DNA of 64,000 bases from Roseiarcus sp963835955 (GCA_963835955.1 CAWIHZ010000017.1:62001-126000); one strand, 5' to 3'; shown: positions 51,403-61,010, counted from the stretch's first letter. Made by a program: numbers and translations. The notes: a model not told the origin generated them from the sequence alone.

Positions 51403-52416
51403 ATGGAATTGTTCAAGCCTTTGATCGCCAAGGTCGCAGCGGGGGCGACGCTGACCCGGGCAGAGGCGGCGACCGCCTTTGACTCGATGCTGTCGGGGGA
51501 GGTGACGCCCTCTCAAATGGGCGGATTCCTGATGGCGCTTCGGGTGCGCGGCGAAAGCGTCGAGGAGATCACCGGCGCGGTCTCCGCCATGCGCGACAAG
51601 ATGCTGGCCGTCAACGCGCCCGCCGACGCGATCGACATCGTCGGCACCGGCGGCGACAGTTCGGGCACCTACAATGTCTCGACGCTCGCCTCGATCATTA
51701 CCGCCGGCTGCGGCGTTCCGGTCGCCAAGCACGGCAATCGGGCGGCCTCTTCCCGCTCGGGCGCCGCCGACACGTTGACCGCGCTCGGCGTCAAGATCGG
51801 GCTGGCGCCGGAAGGAGTTGAGCGCTGCATTCAGGAAGCCGGGATCGGCTTTATGATGGCGCCCACGCACCACGCGGCGATGCGCCACGTCGGCCCGACG
51901 CGCACCGAACTGGGGACGCGCACGATCTTCAACCTGCTCGGGCCGCTGTCCAATCCCGCCGGCGTCAGACGCCAGCTCATCGGCGTCTTTTCTGCCGCCT
52001 GGCTGACGCCTATCGCAGAAGTTTTGCGCAATCTCGGCACTGAACGCGTCTGGGTCACGCACGGGGCGGACGGGCTCGACGAGATCACCACCACCGGACC
52101 GACCAAGGTGGTCGAGCTTAGGGACGGCGTCATCCGCGCCTTCGAAGTGACGCCGGAAGAGGCGGGGATCGCCCGCGCTGATCCGGCGGCCCTCAAAGGG
52201 GGTGAACCGGCGCACAACGCCGAGGCGCTCATCGGAGTCCTCGACGGCGTCAAGGGCGCCTATCGCGACATCGCCTTGATCAATTCGGCCGCCGCGCTCG
52301 TCATCGCCGGCAAGGCGGCGTCGCTCAAGGAGGGCGTGGCCAAGGGCGACTGGGCGATTCGTGCCGGCGCGGCGCGGCGCGCACTCGACCGATTGATAGC
52401 AGCGTCGAACGAGTGA
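51403..52416 (+). CDS. trpD: anthranilate phosphoribosyltransferase
   Basis: The enzyme joins anthranilate and PRPP. The 337-residue protein has the PRPP motif IVGTGGDSSGTYNVST, KHGNRAASSRSGAADTL, and GPTRTELGTRTIFNLLGPL. ATG 51403 (MELFKPLIAK) is the family start; the upstream frame overlaps trpG. It is the second gene of trpGDC. Confidence 0.95.
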   Translation: MELFKPLIAKVAAGATLTRAEAATAFDSMLSGEVTPSQMGGFLMALRVRGESVEEITGAVSAMRDKMLAVNAPADAIDIVGTGGDSSGTYNVSTLASIITAGCGVPVAKHGNRAASSRSGAADTLTALGVKIGLAPEGVERCIQEAGIGFMMAPTHHAAMRHVGPTRTELGTRTIFNLLGPLSNPAGVRRQLIGVFSAAWLTPIAEVLRNLGTERVWVTHGADGLDEITTTGPTKVVELRDGVIRAFEVTPEEAGIARADPAALKGGEPAHNAEALIGVLDGVKGAYRDIALINSAAALVIAGKAASLKEGVAKGDWAIRAGAARRALDRLIAASNE

Positions 52417-52431
52417 AGGTCCGGGAACCCG

Positions 52432-53226
52432 ATGACCGACATCCTGAAAAAGATCGAAAGCTATAAGCGCCGCGAGATCGCCGACGCCAAGGTCAGGGTG
52501 CCGCGGGCGACGCTCGAGCGCGAGATCGCCTCCCAGTCGCCGCCCCGCGGCTTCACCAAAGCGCTGGAGCGCGCGGTGCAGGAAGGGCGGTTCGGCCTGA
52601 TCGCCGAAATCAAGAAGGCGAGCCCGTCCAAAGGAGTCATTCGCGATAATTTCGATCCGGGCGCGCTCGCCAAGGCCTATCAGGCCGGCGGAGCGTCCTG
52701 CATATCGGTTTTAACCGACGCCCCCTCGTTCCAGGGCTCGCCCGACCATCTGATCAAGGCGCGCAACGCGACGACCCTGCCGATTCTGCGCAAGGATTTC
52801 ATGTTTGACCCTTATCAGGTGCTGGAGGCGCGGGCCTGGGGCGCGGACTGCATACTCGTCATCATGGCCGCGGTCGACGACGAGACCGCCAAGGCGCTCA
52901 ACAAGGCCGCTCACGACCTCGGTCTCGACGTCCTGATCGAAATCCACGATGAGACCGAACTCAAGCGCGCGCTGGCGCTCGAAGGCCGGCTCATCGGCGT
53001 CAACAACCGCGACCTTCGCACCTTCGAGACGTCGCTCGACGTCTGTCGGCGACTGAAACCGCACGTGCCCGCCGGCAGGATCGTGGTCGCGGAAAGCGGC
53101 ATTTCCGATCACGGCGACTGCAAGCGCCTCGCCAAAGCCGGGATCGAGACGTTCCTGGTCGGCGAGGCGCTGATGCGCTGCCGGGACGTGGCCGCGGCGA
53201 CCCGTGCGCTGCTGACCGGGATGTAG
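52432..53226 (+). CDS. trpC: indole-3-glycerol-phosphate synthase
   Basis: The enzyme closes the indole ring in tryptophan synthesis. The 264-residue TIM barrel has LIAEIKKASPSKGVIR, LPILRKDFMFDPYQ, IGVNNRDLRTFE and VVAESGI. It starts 15 bp after trpD. The moaC/moeA/lexA genes often found after trpC in Rhizobiales are absent here; parE follows instead. Confidence 0.95.
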   Translation: MTDILKKIESYKRREIADAKVRVPRATLEREIASQSPPRGFTKALERAVQEGRFGLIAEIKKASPSKGVIRDNFDPGALAKAYQAGGASCISVLTDAPSFQGSPDHLIKARNATTLPILRKDFMFDPYQVLEARAWGADCILVIMAAVDDETAKALNKAAHDLGLDVLIEIHDETELKRALALEGRLIGVNNRDLRTFETSLDVCRRLKPHVPAGRIVVAESGISDHGDCKRLAKAGIETFLVGEALMRCRDVAAATRALLTGM

Positions 53227-53392
53227 CGGCGATCTCGGCCGCGGGGCGCGGCCGCTCCTCGCTTCCGGGCGTCGCCGTACCCTTCTGCGACCGCCGGATC
53301 GCGCGCGAACGGCGAGATTCGTTCCTTTTTCGTTCTAAACGCGTCCGTGCTAATCTGTCCGCACGAACGATTCGCCAAAGCATGGCACGGAT

Positions 53393-55423
53393 ATGAATGA
53401 CCTATTCGGCGCCTCGGCGCCCCAGCGCGGCAAGCTCGTGCCGTTGAAAGCCAAAACCGCCGCCCGCAACGGCGCACCGGGCGACTCCGACTACACCGCC
53501 GCCTCGATCGAGGTCCTCGAGGGGCTCGAGCCGGTGCGCCGGCGCCCGGGCATGTATATTGGGGGCACCGACGCCAGCGCCCTGCACCATCTTTTCGCGG
53601 AAGTGATCGACAACGCAATGGATGAAGCGGTCGCGGGCCACGCGACCTTCATCGAAGTTTCGCTCGAGGACAACGGCTATCTCAGCGTTCTCGACAACGG
53701 CCGCGGCATGCCGGTCGATCCGCATCCGAAATTTCCAAAGAAGTCCGCGCTCGAAGTCATCATGACGATGCTGCACGCGGGCGGCAAATTCGACAGCGGG
53801 GCCTATGAGACCTCGGGCGGCCTCCATGGCGTCGGCGTCTCGGTGGTCAATGCGCTGTCCGAAAAGCTGGAAGTCGAAGTCGTGCGAGGACAGACGCTCT
53901 ACCGCCAGACTTTCGAGCGCGGCACGCCGACGACGCCGCTGACGACCGTCGGCAAGGCGCCGAACCGCCGCGGCACCAAGGTGCGATTCCTGCCCGATCC
54001 GAGGATTTTCGGCGAAGCCGCCCGTTTCGATCCGGCGCGCGTGTTCAAGATGGCGCGCTCGAAGGCCTATCTGTTCGGCGGGGTCGAGATCCGCTGGCGC
54101 TGCGCGCCCTCGCTGCTTGGAGAGAACGCCAGCGTTCCGCCCGAGGCGGTCTTCCACTTCCCCGGCGGCCTCAAGGACTATCTTGCCGCCGACATCGAAG
54201 GCCAGGACCTCGTCGCCGATCAGGTCTTCACTGGCCGGGTCGAAAAGACGGGCAGGCATGGCTCGGTGGAATGGGCGATCGCGTGGCTCGCCGGCGCCGA
54301 CGGCTTCGTCCATTCCTATTGCAACACCATCCCGACCCCCGACGGGGGCACGCATGAAGCCGGCTTGCGCAATGCAATGCTGCGAGGCCTGAGGGACCAC
54401 GCGGAGCGGATCGGCCAGGCCAAGCGCGCCAGCGCGCTCACGGCCGACGACGTGATGGCCGGCTGCGCCGCGCTCATCTCCGTCTTCATTCGGGAGCCGG
54501 AATTCCAGGGCCAGAACAAGGGCCGGCTGCAGACGGCGGAAGCCACGCGGCTCGTGGACGGCGTCGTGCGCGACGCTTTCGACCACTGGCTCGCGGCGGC
54601 GCCCAGCCAGGCCGCGAAATTACTCGATTGGTCGATCGAGCGCGCCGAAGAGCGCCTCCGGCGGCGGATGGAGAAGGATGTCGCCCGAAAGTCCGCGATT
54701 CGCAAGCTGAGGCTGCCGGGCAAGCTCGCAGATTGCACGAACTCATCCGCGCAAGGCTCGGAATTATTTATTGTCGAGGGCGATTCGGCCGGCGGGTCGG
54801 CCAAACAGGCGCGAGATCGCGCCTCGCAGGCGGTTCTTCCGCTTCGCGGCAAGATCCTCAACGTCGCCTCCGCCACGCGGGACAAACTTGCCCAGAACCA
54901 GCAACTCGGCGATCTTTTGCAGGCGCTCGGCGCCGGCGCCGGCGCTCACTATCGTTCCGCCGACTTGCGCTACGACAAAATCATCATCATGACCGACGCC
55001 GACGTCGATGGCGCCCATATCGCCTCGCTTTTGATAACGTTCTTCTTCCGCCAGACGCCAAAATTGGTTGAGGAAGGCCACCTCTATCTCGCGGTACCGC
55101 CGCTCTACCGGCTGACGCAGGGCGCCCGGTCGCTTTACGCGCGCGACGACGCGCACAAGGCTGAACTGCTGAAGTCGGGATTTGCCGGCCGCGGGACGAT
55201 CGAGGTCAGCCGGTTCAAGGGCCTGGGCGAAATGCCGATGCGCGACCTGCGCGAAACCACGATGGATCCGGCCAAGCGCACTCTGCTCCGGGTCGCCATT
55301 GTCGCGAAGGACAACGTCGCCACGGCGGAGACGGTCGAACGCCTGATGGGCTCCAAGCCGGAGGCGCGTTTCGCCTTCATCCAGGAACGCGCGCCGCGCG
55401 CCGTCGAGCTGGTCGATATCTGA
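53393..55423 (+). CDS. parE: DNA topoisomerase IV subunit B
   Basis: ParE is the ATPase subunit of the decatenating topoisomerase. The 676-residue protein has the GHKL motifs (DNAMDEAVAGH; DNGRGMPVDPHP; GGLHGVGVSVVNALS), the TOPRIM domain (LFIVEGDSAGGSAKQARDR; MTDADVDGAHIA) and the C-terminal FKGLGEMP. The shorter, ParE-like form distinguishes it from GyrB. It has its own promoter region of about 165 bp. Confidence 0.95.
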   Translation: MNDLFGASAPQRGKLVPLKAKTAARNGAPGDSDYTAASIEVLEGLEPVRRRPGMYIGGTDASALHHLFAEVIDNAMDEAVAGHATFIEVSLEDNGYLSVLDNGRGMPVDPHPKFPKKSALEVIMTMLHAGGKFDSGAYETSGGLHGVGVSVVNALSEKLEVEVVRGQTLYRQTFERGTPTTPLTTVGKAPNRRGTKVRFLPDPRIFGEAARFDPARVFKMARSKAYLFGGVEIRWRCAPSLLGENASVPPEAVFHFPGGLKDYLAADIEGQDLVADQVFTGRVEKTGRHGSVEWAIAWLAGADGFVHSYCNTIPTPDGGTHEAGLRNAMLRGLRDHAERIGQAKRASALTADDVMAGCAALISVFIREPEFQGQNKGRLQTAEATRLVDGVVRDAFDHWLAAAPSQAAKLLDWSIERAEERLRRRMEKDVARKSAIRKLRLPGKLADCTNSSAQGSELFIVEGDSAGGSAKQARDRASQAVLPLRGKILNVASATRDKLAQNQQLGDLLQALGAGAGAHYRSADLRYDKIIIMTDADVDGAHIASLLITFFFRQTPKLVEEGHLYLAVPPLYRLTQGARSLYARDDAHKAELLKSGFAGRGTIEVSRFKGLGEMPMRDLRETTMDPAKRTLLRVAIVAKDNVATAETVERLMGSKPEARFAFIQERAPRAVELVDI

Positions 55424-55500
55424 GGGCCTACCCGCATACGCTTTGTTTACCACGTTCGCATTAGTGTCCCAGCGCTGTCGCTGCAGCGTGGGGACTGACC

Positions 55501-55785
55501 ATGGCGGGCTTTTTCGAAATTCTTTACACAGGGAAAGCGGTCCGCACGATCGCCGCCGGCGCGGCGGTCGCTTGCATCGGCGCGACTGCGCTTGGCGTCG
55601 AAGTTGAGCGCGTCGCCCAAACCGGCGGGCCGGCGATGATCTCGACGCTGTTTCCTCGTCCTTCGCACTCTTTGGGACTGCATGCCAACGCGATTGATTT
55701 TGCGACGACGGGATCGATCCAAACAGATGGGCGGCATGAACTCGTCGTGCTGGGGCCCTGCGGCGATCAAACGGATCGTCATTGA
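55501..55785 (+). CDS. small protein with one hydrophobic segment
   Basis: This 94-residue frame begins MAGFFEILYTGKAVRTIAAG. A hydrophobic stretch (about residues 15-32) may be a membrane anchor, and the rest is polar with one Cys. A GGGGACTGACC sequence precedes the ATG. I know no relatives; it could be real or chance. It follows parE by 77 bp. Confidence 0.4.
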   Translation: MAGFFEILYTGKAVRTIAAGAAVACIGATALGVEVERVAQTGGPAMISTLFPRPSHSLGLHANAIDFATTGSIQTDGRHELVVLGPCGDQTDRH

Positions 55786-56305
55786 CTCCCAAAAAGGGCC
55801 TCTACATGCGCCTGCCGCCGGGCGTGGAACATGCAAATCCCTTCGAAAGATTGCCGGAAGAGCGCTTGTCACGCTGAGTTAGCCACGGCGCCTTCGATAA
55901 AAAACGTAGAATGTCAGTTGAAATAATACTTCATTCCCTTCCGTCGAACCATCTGGAAAGGGGTGAAGAAATGCGCTATTGCTGAGGAAGCGAGGTCCGC
56001 TTGCGAAATGCAGGCGGTTGGGCGAGCTGTTGATGAAGCGGGCGCATTCTTTGGTTTTTTCGCCGGCGGGGGGAGAGTGTGCGGGGCTGGCTGCGCGACG
56101 CAAAGCAGCTAGGTTTCTGGCGCCCTCCGCTCTGACCGAAAGGCCTCGCTTTTGAAGCTTCCGAGGGAATTTTGCATTTTGCGTCCGATCAGCGGCGATC
56201 GTTTAGGCGCCGCTGACGCGCGTGAATCACGCTGCGGCCACGCAGCGGTCGCGGGGGCCCTGCGCCTCCATCACTGGGGGATTTGGGTGGAGATCTGGGA
56301 GTAAC
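55786..56305. other. 520-bp gap before the cold-shock gene
   Basis: No convincing frame is present. The part at 55880-55990 is AT-richer and may carry the promoter and long leader typical of cold-shock genes. A GC-rich stretch follows near 56050-56110. No known RNA family is recognised. Confidence 0.45.
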
Positions 56306-56977
56306 ATGAGCAAGGGTAAGGATTTTCGGGCGCCGCGCAAGCGCGGCTTCGACGATGACGGACCGATGTCCTATGAATCAAGGCCAAGGCCCTCGCGCGG
56401 GTATGGCGGCGCTCCCGAGGGCGCCTATGGCGGCCCGCCGATGGGCGGGTCCTCATCGGTCCCCGCGAATCCCAACGCGCCCACGGTGGACGCTGTGGTG
56501 AAATGGTTCAAGTCCGACAAGGGCTACGGCTTCGTCGAATTGGCCGGAGGCCAGGGCGACGCATTTCTGCACGCCAACGCCCTGCACGCGGCCGGTCACG
56601 ACACGGTTCCGGCCGGCGCGAAACTCCGTGTTCTGGTCGGCGCCGGCGCCAAGGGCGCGCAGGTCACCCGCGTGGTCGAAGTCGACACCGCCGGCGTGGT
56701 CGAGCGGCCGCAGCGTTCGTTCGGAGACGCGCCGCCCAGGGCTCGCCGCACCCCGCCCGATCCATCGACCGCGATTCCCGTCAGCGGAAAAGTGAAGTGG
56801 TTCGACGACGCCAAGGGCTTCGGCTTCGTCGCCAGCGAGGACGGCGGAAAGGATGTGTTCGTCCATATCTCGATCCTCGGCCCGGCCGGAATCACGCATC
56901 TCGCCGAGGGTCAGCAGGTCAACATGCGTGTGGTCGACACGCCTAAGGGGCGAGAGGCGATTTCGCTTTCAGTCTGA
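56306..56977 (+). CDS. double cold-shock-domain protein
   Basis: The 223-residue protein has a disordered Arg/Gly/Tyr-rich start and two cold-shock domains. The first begins AVVKWFKSDKGYGFVELAGG (about residue 69) and the second GKVKWFDDAKGFGFVASEDG (about residue 165), with RNP2 DVFVHISI only in the second; the first reads DAFLHANAL. Two-domain Csp proteins are typical of alphaproteobacteria and bind single-stranded RNA/DNA. ATG 56306 follows GGGAG. Confidence 0.92.
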   Translation: MSKGKDFRAPRKRGFDDDGPMSYESRPRPSRGYGGAPEGAYGGPPMGGSSSVPANPNAPTVDAVVKWFKSDKGYGFVELAGGQGDAFLHANALHAAGHDTVPAGAKLRVLVGAGAKGAQVTRVVEVDTAGVVERPQRSFGDAPPRARRTPPDPSTAIPVSGKVKWFDDAKGFGFVASEDGGKDVFVHISILGPAGITHLAEGQQVNMRVVDTPKGREAISLSV

Positions 56978-57087
56978 TTTGTCCTTGAACGCGCGGCGCA
57001 GGTTTGGCCTGCCCGCGCCAAGGCGTTGCGCGGCCAATCGGCTCGCTCGTCATCATTCCCCGGTCCGCCGGCTCCAAAGCTCGGGTC

Positions 57088-57921
57088 ATGCAGCCTTCGC
57101 CCGACATCCGTCGCCTGATCGAAATCATGGCTGCGCTTCGCGATCCCGTCAGCGGATGTCCCTGGGACGTCGAGCAGACCTTCGCTTCAATCGCGCCGTT
57201 CACGATCGAGGAAGCTTATGAGGTCGCCGACGCGATCGAGCGCGGCGATGCCGAGGATTTGCGCGACGAACTCGGCGACCTCCTGCTGCAGGTCGTCTTC
57301 CATGCGCGCATGGCCGAGGAAGCGGGGTCGTTCGACTTTGGCGGCGTGGTCGAGGCGATAACGACCAAACTGATCCGCCGGCATCCGCATGTTTTCGGCG
57401 ACGCCTGCAAAATAAACGCCGACGCCGTCAAGAGTCTCTGGGGGCGCATCAAGGCCGACGAGAAGCGTCAGCGGGCGCAAGCGCGCGCGGCGGCCGGAGT
57501 TCCGGCCGAGGCGCCCGCCGGCGCGCTCGGCGGCGTGCCGGCCGCACTGCCCGCGCTTTTGCGGGCCCTCAAGCTTCAACAGCGCGCCGCCAAGGTCGGC
57601 TTCGACTGGAGCGACGTTCGCGCGGTGTTGGCGAAGCTCAGCGAGGAGATCGCCGAGGTCGAGGCCGAACTCGCCGGCGGCTCGCGGGAAGCTCTGACGA
57701 GCGAGGTCGGCGATGTGCTTTTCGCCGTCGTCAACCTGGCGCGTCATCTCGACATCGACGCCGAGGCGGCGCTGCGCGGCGCCAACGCCAAATTCGAACG
57801 CCGTTTCGCCCATATCGAAAATCGTCTCGCCGAGAGCGGACGAAAGCCGGAAGGCGCCGATCTCGAGGAGATGGAGGCCTTGTGGACGGAAGCCAAGGGG
57901 TTCGAACGGCGCCGCAACTGA
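57088..57921 (+). CDS. mazG: nucleoside triphosphate pyrophosphohydrolase
   Basis: MazG hydrolyses NTPs and dNTPs to monophosphates and lowers aberrant nucleotides or ppGpp-related stress. The 277-residue protein has two MazG domains: EEAYEVADAIERGDAEDLRD with ELGDLLLQVVFHA first, and LSEEIAEVEAEL with SEVGDVLFAVVNLARH second. ATG 57088 (MQPSPDIRRLIEIM) is the family start. In this lineage it lies close to hflX/hfq, as here, though convergent genes now separate them. Confidence 0.94.
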   Translation: MQPSPDIRRLIEIMAALRDPVSGCPWDVEQTFASIAPFTIEEAYEVADAIERGDAEDLRDELGDLLLQVVFHARMAEEAGSFDFGGVVEAITTKLIRRHPHVFGDACKINADAVKSLWGRIKADEKRQRAQARAAAGVPAEAPAGALGGVPAALPALLRALKLQQRAAKVGFDWSDVRAVLAKLSEEIAEVEAELAGGSREALTSEVGDVLFAVVNLARHLDIDAEAALRGANAKFERRFAHIENRLAESGRKPEGADLEEMEALWTEAKGFERRRN

Positions 57922-57929
57922 ACCGCGCG

Positions 57930-58488
57930 ATGAAAAGCGCCTATGTCGCGCTGTTGCGGGGGGTCAATGTCGGCAGCGCCAACCGCCTGCCGATGGAGCG
58001 GCTGCGGGCGCTGTTTGTCGAGGCGGGCGCGAGCGACGTCGAAACCCTCATGCGGAGCGGCAACGTCGTTTTTGCCGCGACCGACGCGAAGGCGGCGAAG
58101 ATCATTGGAGCGGTCGCCGGCGCGATCAACCGCGAATTCGGATTCGCCGCGCCGATGGCGCTGCGCGGCTCCGCGGCGTGGAGAGCGCTGATCGACGACA
58201 ACCCATTCGTCGGCCGGGGCGTTGATCCCGACACGCTTCACGCGCTCTGTCTTACCGAAACCCCGAGCGCGGCGAGCCTGGCGCGTCTCGATCCCAACCG
58301 CTCGCCGCCGGACGAGTTCTTGGTTTCCGGACAGGATGTCTATCTGCGCCTGCCTTCGGGCGTCGCCCGCACCAGGCTGACCAACGCCTGGTTCGAACTC
58401 GAGGCTCGGCGTCGTTTCGACCTTGCGCAACTGGCGCACGATCCTGAAGCTGGGCGAACTCATCGCGGCGCGCGGGCTTCGGTCATAG
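57930..58488 (+). CDS. DUF1697 family protein, one frameshift
   Basis: The product starts MKSAYVALLRGVNVGSANRL and has LMRSGNVVFAA and TRLTNAWFE as in DUF1697. Near 58396-58399 one extra base shifts the frame. Removing it continues SRLGVVSTLRNWRTILKLGE and ends at TAG 58486-58488 for 185 residues, the usual length. The function of the family is unknown. It starts 8 bp after mazG and overlaps the convergent TetR gene by about 29 bp. Confidence 0.85.
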
Positions 58489-59047
58489 GCGCGAGAGGCG
58501 CAAGCCTCGCCAACCGGCGCGCGAATCCTTCGTCGAGCGCCTCCCTGAGAAATAGCCGCCGCCAGATGGCGCCGTCGATCGCTTCGATGAGCGCGTCGCG
58601 CAGCTCGGCGTCCCCCGGGCGGGCCGCCATTATCTGTCTCAGCGCCGTCTGGCGCGGCTTCAGCATCGACGCCCGGAAGGCTTCGGCCGTGCGCGGGTCC
58701 GCCTGCGCGTCGACGAACAGGGCCGCCAGCGAGGCGGCGAACGGCTTCAGGGACGCGAATTCCGCCTTCAGATAGGCCGCAAGATCGCCGGCGCGGACGG
58801 CCGCCTCGCGTGGGCGGTCGATGCGGTCGGCCGCCTTCGCCGCCAGGGCCTCGATGACCAGCGCCGCCTTGTTCGGCCATCGGCGATAGAGCGTCTGTTT
58901 GCCCGCCCCGGCGGCTTTGGCGATCGCGTCCACCGTCAGCGCGCCATAACCCTCGTTCAGCACCCGCCAATAAGCGGCGTCGAGCAGCGCCGCCTTGCTC
59001 GCCTCGCTGAAGGGCCGGCCGATCGGACGCCTTCCTGATTCGCTCAT
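58460..59047 (-). CDS. TetR-family regulator
   Basis: The 195-residue repressor has the HTH region LLDAAYWRVLNEGYGALTVD and AGAGKQTLYRRWPNKAALVI and a TetR_C_16-like C-terminal part. Two perfect inverted repeats lie 30 and 88 bp upstream. No intact divergent gene is found within 320 bp, so its target is either itself or a lost gene. Confidence 0.9.
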   Translation of the reverse strand: MSESGRRPIGRPFSEASKAALLDAAYWRVLNEGYGALTVDAIAKAAGAGKQTLYRRWPNKAALVIEALAAKAADRIDRPREAAVRAGDLAAYLKAEFASLKPFAASLAALFVDAQADPRTAEAFRASMLKPRQTALRQIMAARPGDAELRDALIEAIDGAIWRRLFLREALDEGFARRLARLAPLAPMTEARAPR

Positions 59048-59076
59048 TGCGACAGCCTAGCGCAGGGCAGAACCGA

Positions 59077-59100
59077 TCGTCTCGTTTATTTTCGAGACGA
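59077..59100. promoter_or_regulatory. inverted repeat upstream of TetR
   Basis: Arms TCGTCTCG and CGAGACGA (8 bp, perfect) enclose TTTATTTT, 30 bp upstream of the TetR start. It is a likely autoregulatory operator. Confidence 0.65.
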
Positions 59101-59134
59101 TAAGGCTCGTAATCACAGATGTGTGCACAATCAT

Positions 59135-59155
59135 TACGGAACGCACCGTTCCGTA
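59135..59155. promoter_or_regulatory. second inverted repeat, AcrR/TetR-like
   Basis: Arms TACGGAACG and CGTTCCGTA (9 bp, perfect) enclose CAC. This form is common for TetR-family operators and differs from the site at 59077, so it may belong to another regulator. Confidence 0.65.
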
Positions 59156-59374
59156 TATTTTCGGGTCGGCCAGTCTCGCTATTGCCCGCCGCAATAATTT
59201 CAGGGCGACGGACTTGCGCGGTTCGATTGATCGAATGATGACGCAGGAGACGGCGAAACGGTTGGAAACCGCGCGACAAGGTTCACAGACAGTGAAGGAC
59301 GGCAGTGGCCGGGCCCGGACGCAACTTCGGCTTATGCACGAGGGCTCGCGGGCGAACGGGGGGAAACCGCGCCT

Positions 59375-60775
59375 TTAGCGCTTGCGTCGCCGACGAGTGG
59401 CCGGCTCTACGCCCGGCCGACCGAAACGGTCCCGCACCCGCGCGAGCCGGTCGGGCGCGATGCGCACGCTGAGATGGATTACGTCCCCCTCGTCGCGGCG
59501 GCTCATCACTTCGCCGTGTTCGTAGAGCCAATGCAGGCCCTGTCCATCCGTCGAATCCAGGGTGAGGTCGATCACGGCGCGGGCGCGCGCCAGCCGCTCC
59601 TCGATCGCCGCCAGGAGGCGGTCGAGCCCCTCCCCCGTCAAAGCGGAGACGGCGATCGGCGCCGCCTCTTCGCTATCCCGCTCCAGGGCGAACAAAGCGC
59701 GCGCGTCCGAGTCGAGCTTGTCGAGCTTGTTCCAGACCTCGATCACGCGATCGGCCCGGTCGGCGACGCCGAGTTGATCGAGGATCGCGTCGACGTCCTC
59801 GGTCTGCGCCTCGCTGTCGGCGTGGGAGAGATCGTGCACATGCACGATCGCGTCGGCGGCTCGCACTTCTTCCAGCGTCGCGCGAAAAGCGGAGATCAGC
59901 TGCGTCGGCAGCTCCGAAATGAAGCCGACCGTATCCGAAAGGATCGCCGAACCGCCGTGCGGCAACTTGATCAGCCGCATGGTCGGATCGAGGGTGGCGA
60001 ACAGCATATCCGCCGTCATGACCTCGGCCCGGGTCAGCCGATTGAACAGGGTCGACTTGCCCGCGTTGGTGTAGCCGACCAACGCGACAGTCGGATAGGG
60101 GACGTCGCCGCGGTTCGCACGGTGGAGGCCTCGCGTGCGCTTGACTGCCTCCAGCTCCCGCTCGATGCGGACCATGCGCTCCTGAATCAGGCGGCGGTCG
60201 GTTTCGATCTGGGTCTCGCCAGGGCCGCCGAGAAAGCCGAATCCACCGCGCTGACGCTCAAGATGGGTCCACGACCGCACGAGGCGCGAACGCTGATAGG
60301 CCAAATGCGCCAGCTCGACTTGCAGCGCGCCCTCGGCGGTTCGCGCCCGGCGGCCGAAAATCTCCAGGATCAGCCCTGTCCGGTCGATGACCTTGCACTG
60401 GAAGGCCTTCTCCAGGTTGCGCTGTTGCGCCGGGGAGAGCGCGCAATCCATCACTACGAGGTCGATCGCCTCGGCCTTGACCTCGGCGGCGATCGCCTCG
60501 ACCTTGCCCTTGCCGAGATAGGTCGCCGGCCGGATCGCATTCAGGGAGATGGTCTCAGCCCCGACGACGTTGAGATCGATTGCGCGCGCCAGTCCGACCG
60601 CCTCTTCGCGCCGCGCTTCGGGACTGCGCAACGCGCCCCGCTCGCCGGTCTGGCCGCGCGTTAAACGCGGGCAGACGACGCGCGTGCGCGTGCCGGAAGC
60701 AAGAACCTTTTCCCGATTGTCGATCGCGTCGCGAGACGATTCCAAATCCGTCTGCTCAGTGAGCGTCGGCGCCAT
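59375..60775 (-). CDS. hflX: ribosome-associated GTPase HflX
   Basis: HflX splits stalled or heat-damaged ribosomes. The 466-residue protein has an N-terminal HflX domain (NAIRPATYLGKGKVEAIAAE), a linker (GFLGGPGETQIETDRRLI) and a G domain with G1 GYTNAGKST, G3 DTVGFI, G4 NKLD and G5 SAL. ATG 60775 lies inside the hfq stop region with a 20-bp overlap, so translation is coupled. Confidence 0.95.
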   Translation of the reverse strand: MAPTLTEQTDLESSRDAIDNREKVLASGTRTRVVCPRLTRGQTGERGALRSPEARREEAVGLARAIDLNVVGAETISLNAIRPATYLGKGKVEAIAAEVKAEAIDLVVMDCALSPAQQRNLEKAFQCKVIDRTGLILEIFGRRARTAEGALQVELAHLAYQRSRLVRSWTHLERQRGGFGFLGGPGETQIETDRRLIQERMVRIERELEAVKRTRGLHRANRGDVPYPTVALVGYTNAGKSTLFNRLTRAEVMTADMLFATLDPTMRLIKLPHGGSAILSDTVGFISELPTQLISAFRATLEEVRAADAIVHVHDLSHADSEAQTEDVDAILDQLGVADRADRVIEVWNKLDKLDSDARALFALERDSEEAAPIAVSALTGEGLDRLLAAIEERLARARAVIDLTLDSTDGQGLHWLYEHGEVMSRRDEGDVIHLSVRIAPDRLARVRDRFGRPGVEPATRRRRKR

Positions 60776-61010
60776 CCTCCACCGCCTCGAACATCGTGAT
60801 CGGGCTCGCGGGCATGATGGTGGAGATCGCGTGTTTGTAGACGAGCTGCGAGTGCCCGTCGCGCCGCAGCAAAACGCAGAAATTGTCGAACCAAGTGACA
60901 AAGCCCTGCAATTTGACTCCGTTGACCAGAAAAATCGTGACCGACGTCTTTGATTTCCGCACGTGGTTGAGAAACGTGTCCTGGAGGTTCTGCGCCTTCT
61001 CGGTTGCCAT
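60756..61010 (-). CDS. hfq: RNA chaperone Hfq
   Basis: The 84-residue Sm-like protein forms a hexamer that pairs small RNAs with mRNAs. It has NLQDTFLNHVRK, TIFLVNGVKLQGFV (Sm1) and YKHAISTIMP (Sm2). The start ATG 61010 follows GGAAAG; the frame is open further but not conserved. The genes around it (dat upstream, hflX downstream) match the usual alphaproteobacterial order. Confidence 0.97.
   Translation of the reverse strand: MATEKAQNLQDTFLNHVRKSKTSVTIFLVNGVKLQGFVTWFDNFCVLLRRDGHSQLVYKHAISTIMPASPITMFEAVEDGADAH

Larger units (their letters stand above)
59048..59374. other. 327-bp gap between TetR and hflX
   Basis: Apart from the two inverted repeats, nothing coding is convincing. A plus-strand frame from 59121 of 85 codons shows no conserved character. 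Confidence 0.5.

Noticed and set aside
55879..56103. 74-codon minus-strand frame
   Set aside because: It has no ribosome site and no recognised similarity, and it lies in the presumed promoter region of the cold-shock gene.
57744..59279. 511-codon minus-strand frame over mazG/DUF1697/TetR
   Set aside because: It overlaps three recognisable genes in other frames and shows no family features.
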